From Planctomycetaceae bacterium (GTDB lineage Bacteria > Planctomycetota > Phycisphaerae > Phycisphaerales > SM1A02), in contig JAIYCA010000225.1 of assembly GCA_027488265.1 (NCBI GenBank), positions 1 through 8,390 on the forward strand: a stretch of DNA of 8,390 nt, given 5' to 3'. The notes below the pieces were generated by a model. It saw only the letters and a list, made by a program, of their open reading frames with translations. It ran no database searches and was not told the DNA's origin. Below, piece by piece: positions 1 to 5,801 of the stretch; the first letter of the stretch is position 1, and each line of letters opens with the position of its first letter. Both the position numbers and the translations under genes were made by a program.

Positions 1-1
1 C

Positions 2-298
2 GTGCGTTGGGGCCCGCAGACCGTCGACGAAATGATGCTCGGTTACATCGAGTATTACCTCGTCGACGAGGACCCGATGAAGCCAATGGACTTGCATGGT
101 CGCGGCGCGCTGCGCGGAGGCGCGGGTGGTGCAGGCGGGCGCGCCGTTTCGTTTGAGACGTTGCAGCGGCAGTTCGACAAGAACGACGACGGCCGCATCG
201 AGAAGTCGGAAGTCGCGCCCGCGCTGCATCGCCGCTTCGACCAGCTCGACACGAACAAGGATGCGGTGTTGACGAAGGATGATTTCGAGAGCGTGTGA
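2..298 (+). CDS. C-terminal part of an EF-hand protein, probably a copper-monooxygenase/redoxin-type secreted protein (5' end outside window)
   Basis: The reading frame is open to the left edge, so only the last 98 codons are visible. The GTG at position 2 is probably an internal valine rather than a start. The opening VRWGPQTVDEMMLGYIEYY resembles, from memory, the end of the ascorbate-dependent copper type II monooxygenase C-terminal domain in large planctomycete proteins (usual form VRWGDQTWEEMMIGY). A Gly/Ala/Arg-rich linker follows (residues 33-48), then two EF-hand loops. Loop 1 (D59, N61, D63, G64, I66, E70) is canonical. Loop 2 (D83, N85, D87, L90, D94) is acceptable but has Ala in place of the usual Gly. 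The two loops suggest calcium binding outside the cytoplasm. The stop lies 18 bases before the esterase gene, which implies one operon. The EF-hand assignment is solid; the monooxygenase link rests on a short remembered motif. Confidence 0.8.
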   Translation: MRWGPQTVDEMMLGYIEYYLVDEDPMKPMDLHGRGALRGGAGGAGGRAVSFETLQRQFDKNDDGRIEKSEVAPALHRRFDQLDTNKDAVLTKDDFESV

Positions 299-305
299 AT
301 TGCGC

Positions 306-310
306 GAGGA
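306..310 (+). promoter_or_regulatory. Shine-Dalgarno site of the tandem esterase gene
   Basis: GAGGA lies six bases before the ATG at 317, in the short gap after the preceding stop codon. It supports 317 as the start and translation from a shared message with the upstream EF-hand gene. Confidence 0.6.
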
Positions 311-316
311 ACTCCC

Positions 317-2188
317 ATGAGCGCCACATTGATCTCCCGCATACGTCCGGCTCGTCGATTTGTTTTGTTCATGCTGCTCCTGCTGGTGCTTGCCGCACGA
401 ATCTCGCATGCACAGGCGACGCAACAAGCACCCGCAAACCCACCGTCGTCCGCGACTCCGCCCGCATGGGTGACTGCAGAGGCGAAGGCCCCGCGCGTGT
501 CCTTCCACACCTTCGAGAGCGCCGCCGCGAAGGCGAAGGTGAGCTACCACCTCTACACACCTGCGGCGTACGAGCGCGACGCCGACGCTCGATTCCCCGT
601 CGTCTACTGGCTGCATGGCTCGGGTGGCGGTGCGGCGGGAATCGCGCCGCTCGCGAAGTTCGTCGACGAAGCGATTGAAGCGGGCAAGACGCGGCCGTTC
701 TTCGTCGTCTTCGTGAACGGCCTCCCGCAAGGCATGTACGTCAACTGGAAGGACGGCTCGACGCCGATCGAGTCGATGATCGTCAAGGACCTCGTACCGC
801 ACATCGACGCGACCTACCGCACGATCGCGACGCGCGAAGGGCGCATGCTCGACGGCTTCAGCATGGGCGGCTACGGCGCAGCGCGGCTTGGCTTCAAGTT
901 CCCCGACATGTTCCGCGCGGTGTCGATGCTTGGCGCGGGTCCGCTCGACCCCGACTTCGAGCGGACGCCGCGCGCGAATCCGCGCTCGCGTGACGGCCTG
1001 CTCGAGCGCGTGTACGGCGACCGCGCGTACTTCCGCGAGGTGAGTCCGTGGGAACTCGCGACGCGCAACGCCGACGCCATTCGCAAGGACACGCTGCTGC
1101 GAATCGCGGTTGGTGATCGCGACGGAACCTTCGCGCTCAACGAGGAGTTCCACGAGCATCTTGAGAAACTCAAGATTCCGCATGAATGGACACCGCTTGA
1201 GGGTGTTGAGCACGATCCGATGAAGACGCTCGAGGCGCTCGGTGACCGACAGTGGGCGTTCTACCGGAAGGCCTTCGGCGAGCCCGCCGCGCCGACCATC
1301 GCGAAAGTCGCGCGGCGCGACGGCGAGATCAAGTTCAAGGTGAAGGTCAAGGTGAAAGACACCGAGCGCGCGGCGATCGTGGTGAACGCTCCGCCCGAAG
1401 GCGAGCTCCGCCCCGCCGTTCTCATCCTGCACGGCGGCATGGGCAGCGCCGAGCAGATGCGCACGACTTCCGGCTTCGACGCGGTCGCGCGCAAGAACGG
1501 TTTCATCGCCGTCTATGCGCAAGGAACCGATTTCGGCGGCGGCCGACGCGCGTGGAACACGGGCCACCTCCTGCGTCGGCAGGTGCGCGACGCCGACGAC
1601 ATCGCGTACTTCGACGCACTCATCGACGCACTCGTACGCGACCACGGCGCCGATCCGGCGCGCATCTTCATGACAGGCGGCTCGAACGGCGGCATGATGA
1701 CTTTCGTGTACGCGGTCGCGCGCGCCGAGCGGCTCGCGGCCATCGCGCCAGTCATCGCAAGCATGTTCACCTTTGAGAAGTCGCCCGCGGTGCCGCTGCC
1801 GATCCTCATCATCAACGGTGCGAAGGACAACGAAGTCCCGCTCGAAGGCGGCATGAGCGAGAACCCACTCGTCCGTAACGCGCAGTCGACGCCATACAAG
1901 CCCGTGCGCGAGGTCGTCGACTTCTGGGTGAAGGCGAACAAGTCGACGCCTGAAGGGAAGTCGACGACGCGCGGCAGCGTGACGACGACGACCTATACCG
2001 CGCAGGAAGGCGGCGCCGTCACCGAGTTCATCGTCGACAGCGAAGGCGGCCACGGTTGGCCGGGTACACGCTCGCGCCGCGAGGGCAACGCGCCGATTTC
2101 GTCGTTCAAGGGTGCTGATCGGGTGTGGGAGTTTTTCGCAGACAAGTCGCGGGCGAGGCCCCGCGATCCCGCGACGCCACCGAAGTGA
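317..2188 (+). CDS. Secreted tandem esterase: two alpha/beta-hydrolase (CE1/feruloyl-esterase-like) domains in one chain
   Basis: This 623-residue protein starts with an export signal (basic residues 8-14, hydrophobic 15-27, likely cleavage near AHA/QA around residue 33). Domain 1 (about 60-321) matches the esterase D/CE1 type: oxyanion motif HGSGGG at 100-105, nucleophile elbow GFSMGG with Ser182, likely acid Asp267 or Asp269 in GDRDG, and His299 in GVEHD. A linker containing an alternating Lys-Val run (339-347) leads to domain 2 (about 350-611), which matches the LpqC/PHB-depolymerase/feruloyl-esterase type: HGG at 372-374, GGSNGG with Ser456, Asp504 in GAKDNEVP and His579 in GGHGWPG. Both halves therefore keep a full Ser-Asp-His set. 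Such enzymes cleave ester bonds, often acetyl or feruloyl groups on plant or algal polysaccharides, but the substrate cannot be read from the sequence. The gene follows the EF-hand gene closely, and its start is supported by GAGGA six bases upstream. The C-terminal 12 residues are Pro/Arg-rich. Confidence 0.93.
   Translation: MSATLISRIRPARRFVLFMLLLLVLAARISHAQATQQAPANPPSSATPPAWVTAEAKAPRVSFHTFESAAAKAKVSYHLYTPAAYERDADARFPVVYWLHGSGGGAAGIAPLAKFVDEAIEAGKTRPFFVVFVNGLPQGMYVNWKDGSTPIESMIVKDLVPHIDATYRTIATREGRMLDGFSMGGYGAARLGFKFPDMFRAVSMLGAGPLDPDFERTPRANPRSRDGLLERVYGDRAYFREVSPWELATRNADAIRKDTLLRIAVGDRDGTFALNEEFHEHLEKLKIPHEWTPLEGVEHDPMKTLEALGDRQWAFYRKAFGEPAAPTIAKVARRDGEIKFKVKVKVKDTERAAIVVNAPPEGELRPAVLILHGGMGSAEQMRTTSGFDAVARKNGFIAVYAQGTDFGGGRRAWNTGHLLRRQVRDADDIAYFDALIDALVRDHGADPARIFMTGGSNGGMMTFVYAVARAERLAAIAPVIASMFTFEKSPAVPLPILIINGAKDNEVPLEGGMSENPLVRNAQSTPYKPVREVVDFWVKANKSTPEGKSTTRGSVTTTTYTAQEGGAVTEFIVDSEGGHGWPGTRSRREGNAPISSFKGADRVWEFFADKSRARPRDPATPPK
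1331..1357 (+). repeat. Short in-gene repeat encoding an alternating Lys-Val strand at the esterase domain junction
   Basis: An imperfect 6-bp repeat (AAGGTG/AAGGTC/AAGGTG) encodes KFKVKVKVK at residues 339-347, just where the first esterase domain ends and the second begins. It probably forms the first beta strand or a stiff linker of domain 2. It stays in frame and does not disrupt the gene. Confidence 0.6.
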
Positions 2189-2335
2189 CGCATGCGCGCG
2201 CGGGCGTGTTTGCGCGACGAGGACTCGCGTACGACGACTTGCGTGTCGGTCGGTCGACTCGGGCGCTGAGTCATGCTTCGACGCGATACACGAAAGGTAC
2301 TGACCGCAGCCCAATCGACTACGCTGCGAAGCGCC
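2189..2335. other. Intergenic region between the esterase and serine dehydratase genes
   Basis: This 147-base gap holds no convincing gene. It contains a weak 5-bp stem (CGCGC 2197-2201 with GCGCG 2212-2216, 10-base loop) and a second 5-bp hairpin at 2256-2272. No promoter with good -35/-10 boxes could be picked out. An in-frame ATG at 2273 would extend the serine dehydratase by 21 residues into this gap, but the extension (MLRRDTRKVLTAAQ...) does not look like the family. Confidence 0.4.
2256..2272 (+). terminator. Weak hairpin after the esterase gene
   Basis: GACTC (2256-2260) and GAGTC (2268-2272) can pair around a seven-base loop. No T-run follows, so an intrinsic terminator is doubtful. 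It sits 68 bases past the esterase stop and immediately before the alternative ATG at 2273, so it could instead hinder initiation there. Confidence 0.15.
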
Positions 2336-3949
2336 ATGCCTTCCACACTGCCGCCGAGCATCTTCAACGACGTCGTCGGCCCAGTGATGCGCGGGCCGTC
2401 GAGTTCGCACTCCGCAGCCTCGGTCCGCATCGGCCGCCTCGCGCGTGATCTCTGCGGCGGCACACCGGAGTCGGTGCTGATCGAATTCGACACCGAGGGT
2501 TCGCTCGCGACAACGCACGAGTCACAAGGCTCCGACATCGGTCTGTTCGCAGGGCTCCTCGGATGGGAAGCCGACGATGAGCGCCTGCCGCGGAGCGCTG
2601 CGGCCCTCGCAGACGCAGGCGTCACGCTCGAGATCCGCATCGCCACGCTTCATGATCCGCATCCGAACACGTATCGGCTGACGCTCTCGCGCGACGGCGT
2701 CGAGCATCGGCTCGTCGCGCTCTCGACGGGCGGCGGCATGATTGAGGTCGTCTCGATCGACGGCACAAAGGTGACGCTGTACGGCGACTACGCGGTGACC
2801 GTGCTCGACATGCGCGACGATGGCCGCACGACGGCGTCGGCGCTCGAGGCGCGCGGCGATCTCGACACGGTGACGATCGCAGACGGCAGCCTCACGCGCG
2901 TGATCGTGTGCGCGCAGCGCACGCTGACCGACGCGGAGATCGCGGCGCTCCCGATGGTCGCACGCGCGCGACGCCTCGCACCTGTGCTTCCCGTGCGCTC
3001 GCGCCGCGGGCTCAAGGTTCCCTTCCTGCATGCAGGCGAAATGGCGCGGCACGCGGATCCTGCAACGCGAAGGCTCTCGGATTTCGCGCTCGAGTACGAG
3101 TGCGCACGCGGCGGCATCGATCAAGGCGAAGTGTTCACAGAGATGCGCCGAATCCTCGAGGTCGTGCGCGGCGGCGTGCGCATCGGACTTGCGGGCACCG
3201 AGTACGCAGATCGCATCCTTCCGCGGCAGAGCCATCGCTTCGCGGCGATGCTCGACGAGAAGAAGCTCCTCGACGGCGGCCTGCTCAATCGCGCGATTCT
3301 CTACGTGACTGCGCTGATGGAGGTGAAGAGTTCGATGGGCGTCTTCGTCGCAGCACCAACGGCGGGCTCGTGCGGGACTTTCGCCGGAACCTGCCTCGCC
3401 GCTGCGGAATCACTCGAGAGCAACGAGGAGACAACGCTGCGCGCGATGCTCGCAGGCGGGCTCATCGGCGTCTTCGTCGCAACGCGCTCGAGCTTTGCCG
3501 CGGAAGTCGGCGGCTGCCAAGCTGAAACTGGCGCGGGCGCTGCGATGGCTGCCGCGGCGCTTGTCGAACTCGCAGGCGGGAACGCCGCACAAGCACTCTC
3601 AGCCTCAAGTCACGCACTGCAGAACGTGCTCGGGCTCGTCTGCGACCCGATCGCGAACCGCGTGGAGGCCCCCTGCCTCGGTCGCAACATCGCGGGTGCC
3701 GCGAACGCACTTGCCTGCGCAAACATCGCACTTGCGGGCTACGACCACCTCATTCCACTTGATGAGGTGCTCGACGCGCATCGCGAGATCAGCGAGAGCA
3801 TGGCGCGCGAACTGCGCTGCACCGCGCTTGGTGGACTCTCGATCACGCCAACGTCGAAGGCGATTGAATTGCAGTTGCTCGGCGCGAGCGCGCGTGGCGA
3901 AAAAGGCGCGGGCGGATGCTGCGCGAACGGATGCGGCTCGTGCCGTTGA
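2336..3949 (+). CDS. sdaA: L-serine dehydratase (ammonia-lyase), iron-sulfur-dependent, fused beta and alpha domains
   Basis: The enzyme deaminates L-serine to pyruvate and ammonia in the cytoplasm using a [4Fe-4S] cluster. The start at 2336 gives 537 residues beginning MPSTLPPSIFNDVVGPVM, which matches the family's usual N-terminus; an upstream ATG at 2273 would add 21 unlike residues. The beta domain (about 8-145) carries GPSSSH at 20-25. Residues about 146-220 resemble a shortened ACT-like segment, as in the separate beta subunit of Bacillus-type enzymes. The alpha domain (about 240-515) has PTAGSCG (341-347) and three expected cluster ligands: Cys394 (GGCQAE), Cys436 (LVCDP) and Cys447 (APCLGRN). 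Their 42- and 11-residue spacings equal those I recall for the Legionella enzyme. The C-terminus is a glycine-rich tail with Cys528, Cys529, Cys533 and Cys536. No strong Shine-Dalgarno precedes the chosen start. The propeller lipoprotein gene follows after 49 bases and may share the transcript. Confidence 0.95.
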   Translation: MPSTLPPSIFNDVVGPVMRGPSSSHSAASVRIGRLARDLCGGTPESVLIEFDTEGSLATTHESQGSDIGLFAGLLGWEADDERLPRSAAALADAGVTLEIRIATLHDPHPNTYRLTLSRDGVEHRLVALSTGGGMIEVVSIDGTKVTLYGDYAVTVLDMRDDGRTTASALEARGDLDTVTIADGSLTRVIVCAQRTLTDAEIAALPMVARARRLAPVLPVRSRRGLKVPFLHAGEMARHADPATRRLSDFALEYECARGGIDQGEVFTEMRRILEVVRGGVRIGLAGTEYADRILPRQSHRFAAMLDEKKLLDGGLLNRAILYVTALMEVKSSMGVFVAAPTAGSCGTFAGTCLAAAESLESNEETTLRAMLAGGLIGVFVATRSSFAAEVGGCQAETGAGAAMAAAALVELAGGNAAQALSASSHALQNVLGLVCDPIANRVEAPCLGRNIAGAANALACANIALAGYDHLIPLDEVLDAHREISESMARELRCTALGGLSITPTSKAIELQLLGASARGEKGAGGCCANGCGSCR

Positions 3950-3987
3950 CGAGCGCGTCAAGTGTGGGTGAGCAATCACGATCGACC

Positions 3988-3992
3988 GGAGG
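3988..3992 (+). promoter_or_regulatory. Shine-Dalgarno site of the propeller lipoprotein gene
   Basis: GGAGG (within CCGGAGG) lies six bases before the ATG at 3999. It fixes the start, which is also the start that yields a correct lipoprotein signal peptide. Confidence 0.75.
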
Positions 3993-3998
3993 CCTCGC

Positions 3999-5084
3999 AT
4001 GACGTTCGCACCACACCGCTGCCTCGCTCTTCCACTCGTTCTTTCAATCGCGCTTCCACTCGCGTTGCTTTCGAGCTGCGCTTCGGTTCCCGGCGCGGCC
4101 ACGACGCGCGCGCAGCCGCAGCGACTGCCCTTCACCTACGAAGCGGGGCAGAACGGGATGTACAACGGCGGCGTGCGGGCGATCCTGCAGGACCAGAGCG
4201 GAAACTACTGGTTCGGCAGCCACTTTGAGGGCGTTTGCCGCTTCGATGGCGAGCGGTTCCAGTGCTTCACCACCGCGGATGGACTGAGCGACAACCAGGT
4301 GCGCGCGATCCAGGAGGATGCGCGTGGAACGATCTGGTTCGACAACGGCGTCGGTATCAGCAGTTACTCGCAAGGGAGAGTCGCCGCGAGCACGGCCCGC
4401 CGCTACGACGCGACGGATGCGTGGAAACTCGATCCGAGTGACCTCTGGTTCAAGAGCGACGAAAGTGTTGGGTTCAACAAGTTCGAGCTCGAGCCGGGCG
4501 TCTACCGCTTCGACGGCGAGGCCTTCACCTACCTGACGTTCCCGCTGCCGACGAAGCGCGCGGCAGACGATGGCTATTCCCTCACCGGAATGTGCCGTGG
4601 GCAAGGCGGACGCGTGTGGCTCGCGACCTACGAGGCGGTGTTCGGCTTCGATGGAACCGCAATCACGATGATCGACGGCGCTTCTATGGGGCTCCAAAAG
4701 TACGGCAGAGTTCCGCATGTGCGCTGCGTCTTTGAGGACAGCAAAGGGCGACTGTGGATCGGGAACAACGGCGTCGGCGTCGTCATGATCGATGGCGCGC
4801 GCACGGCGCTGCTTGCGGAATTGTGCGCTGACGCCGCGGATGCCGACCAGTCGCTGTTGCGCGTCTTCTCGATTGGCGAAGATCGCGATGGATGCATCTG
4901 GATCGGCACCATCGGTGGAGGCGCGTGGCGCTACGACGGGCAATCGCTCCGCCAATTCGGCGAGCGCGACGGCCTGACGACGAAGGACGTGATGGCGATC
5001 TATCGCGACCGCGCGGGCGACCTTTGGCTCGGCGGCAAGGGCGTGTTCCGGTTCAACGGAACATCGCTCGATCGGATGTATTAG
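3999..5084 (+). CDS. Lipoprotein with a seven-bladed two-component-regulator-type (Reg_prop) beta-propeller
   Basis: This 361-residue protein begins with a lipoprotein signal: hydrophobic residues 9-24 and lipobox LSSC with Cys27 as the probable lipid-modified residue. The remainder is a series of Reg_prop-like blades, each with a [YILV]W[FIL]x core. The key tryptophans are W71, W113, W150, W207, W253, W301 and W343, roughly 37-57 residues apart, which predicts a closed seven-bladed propeller. The second blade region, DGLSDNQVRAIQEDARGTIW, is very typical of the sensor part of hybrid two-component systems. Here no transmembrane helix, histidine kinase or DNA-binding domain follows; the protein stops after the last blade. 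It is therefore probably a periplasmic or outer-membrane ligand- or protein-binding module. It follows the serine dehydratase gene by 49 bases with its own strong ribosome binding site and converges with the minus-strand lipoprotein gene. Its ligand is unknown. Confidence 0.9.
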   Translation: MTFAPHRCLALPLVLSIALPLALLSSCASVPGAATTRAQPQRLPFTYEAGQNGMYNGGVRAILQDQSGNYWFGSHFEGVCRFDGERFQCFTTADGLSDNQVRAIQEDARGTIWFDNGVGISSYSQGRVAASTARRYDATDAWKLDPSDLWFKSDESVGFNKFELEPGVYRFDGEAFTYLTFPLPTKRAADDGYSLTGMCRGQGGRVWLATYEAVFGFDGTAITMIDGASMGLQKYGRVPHVRCVFEDSKGRLWIGNNGVGVVMIDGARTALLAELCADAADADQSLLRVFSIGEDRDGCIWIGTIGGGAWRYDGQSLRQFGERDGLTTKDVMAIYRDRAGDLWLGGKGVFRFNGTSLDRMY

Positions 5085-5090
5085 AGCGGG

Positions 5091-5106
5091 CCGAGGCAAT
5101 GCTCGG
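5091..5106. terminator. Small hairpin between two convergent genes
   Basis: CCGAG (5091-5095) pairs with CTCGG (5102-5106) around a six-base loop, exactly in the 23-base gap between the convergent stops at 5084 and 5108. It has no T-tract on either side, so it is at best a weak bidirectional terminator. Confidence 0.25.
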
Positions 5107-5107
5107 A

Positions 5108-5533
5108 CTACCGGCGGTACACAAACTCCATTCCCTCGTTGACCATGGTGAAGGTGGTGCCGTCGACCGTTCCTGTGGTGGTGCCGGCGCCGTCCCACCA
5201 GATCGTGAGCCGAGAACCGTCCTTCGCGTAGACGGCGCGTACCTCGCGCGCGACTTCGCGACCCGAAGGTGGAACGAACACCGTCGTCGTGCTGCAACGC
5301 CCGTCGATACCGATGTTGAAACTCCCTGAGCGGACCTCGAGCGCTGCGCCTTCGTGCGAAACCATCGCTGGAACAGGCCTCCCATCGACGCTGACAAGCG
5401 CGTACGTCCCTGCGACCTCCGCCATGTCCGGCGTTGGCTGTGGCGGCCTCGGTGCTGCGCGGCACGCAACCGTGCAAAGCAGCGCGAGCGATGCGAGCGA
5501 GAGCAGAACGAAACGGCCAAGGGAAAATCTCAT
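5108..5533 (-). CDS. Small lipoprotein with a lipocalin-like beta-rich domain, function unknown
   Basis: With the start at 5533 the protein has 141 residues. The first 23 form a signal peptide (MRFSLGRF, then hydrophobic LLSLASLALL) ending in TVAC, with Cys24 as the probable lipid site; Thr at -3 is somewhat unusual. A Pro-rich spacer (26-35) precedes a single beta-rich domain (about 38-141). It opens with EVAGTYALVSVDGRPVPAMV and ends GTVDGTTFTMVNEGMEFVYR, a pattern I recall from small lipocalin-like barrel proteins found across many phyla. An in-frame ATG at 5545 would add MGGA, but a GGGAGG motif lies directly between the two ATGs, four bases before 5533, so the inner start is preferred. 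The gene converges with the propeller lipoprotein and diverges from the PQQ-like gene. I cannot assign a ligand or pathway. Confidence 0.85.
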   Translation of the reverse strand: MRFSLGRFVLLSLASLALLCTVACRAAPRPPQPTPDMAEVAGTYALVSVDGRPVPAMVSHEGAALEVRSGSFNIGIDGRCSTTTVFVPPSGREVAREVRAVYAKDGSRLTIWWDGAGTTTGTVDGTTFTMVNEGMEFVYRR

Positions 5534-5577
5534 CGCGCCTCCCATCGAAAGTGGATCGATGGTATCCGCGGCCGGCT

Positions 5578-5751
5578 TCAGACCTTGACCAAGCCCTCGA
5601 CTTCGCAGTCATCTTCGTCATCGTTCCACGAGATCGCGCCGATGCCCCCGGACGCACGCACGGCCGCACATCGCGTTTCCGAAGACCGCGAGACCGACCG
5701 CGAGACCGACCGCGAGACCGACCGCGCGCAATCGTGTGGAGACTCGCACAA
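5578..5751 (-). other. Doubtful small ORF or gene remnant with an acidic C-terminus
   Basis: On the minus strand a frame ending at 5578 could begin at TTG 5751 (57 codons). It reads through the 12-bp repeat as Ser-Arg-Ser-Val repeats and ends GAISWNDDEDDCEVEGLVKV, whose codons mostly end in G or C as in the real genes here. No Shine-Dalgarno or recognised domain supports it, and the frame stays open further upstream as antisense to the PQQ-like gene. It may be chance, or the remnant of a lost gene. Confidence 0.15.
5687..5722. repeat. Three exact tandem copies of a 12-bp unit
   Basis: The unit CGCGAGACCGAC occurs three times without mismatch (5687-5698, 5699-5710, 5711-5722). Partial matches lie before it (GAAGACCG from 5681) and after it (CGCG). 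It lies in the divergent intergenic region, about 80 bases before the PQQ-like gene. With no spacers it is a microsatellite-like array rather than CRISPR. Each unit contains GACCG, so it could also act as stacked binding sites. Confidence 0.9.
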
Positions 5752-5801
5752 ATCCGGCGGTTCCGTCTTGCCTCCGCCTGTGATTTCGACACATTCCCGC
5801 A

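Larger units (their letters stand above)
5534..5801. other. Divergent intergenic region carrying a 12-bp tandem repeat
   Basis: This 268-base region separates two divergently transcribed export genes and must hold both of their promoters, but I could not pick out convincing -35/-10 pairs on either strand. Its main landmark is the tandem repeat at 5687-5722. A minus-strand frame of 57 codons (TTG 5751 to stop 5578) crosses it and ends in an acidic tail; its reality is uncertain. No Shine-Dalgarno is visible before the ATG at 5802. Confidence 0.6.

Noticed and set aside
2208..2220. 13-bp sequence GTTTGCGCGACGA shared with 7228-7240, both shortly after stop codons
   Set aside because: In a GC-biased 8.4-kb window one shared 13-mer is expected by chance, and the flanking bases do not match.
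2522..3235. Minus-strand ORF of 237 codons inside the serine dehydratase gene
   Set aside because: It lies opposite strongly conserved enzyme sequence and its Arg/His-rich product has no recognisable domain.
5687..5722. Possible CRISPR-like array
   Set aside because: The 12-bp units are directly adjacent with no spacers, and no cas genes are present.
4044..5792. Minus-strand ORF of 582 codons
   Set aside because: It is antisense to the well-supported propeller lipoprotein and overlaps the small lipoprotein in another frame. Its product is Arg/His/Ala-rich with no motifs, as expected from the opposite strand of a high-GC gene.
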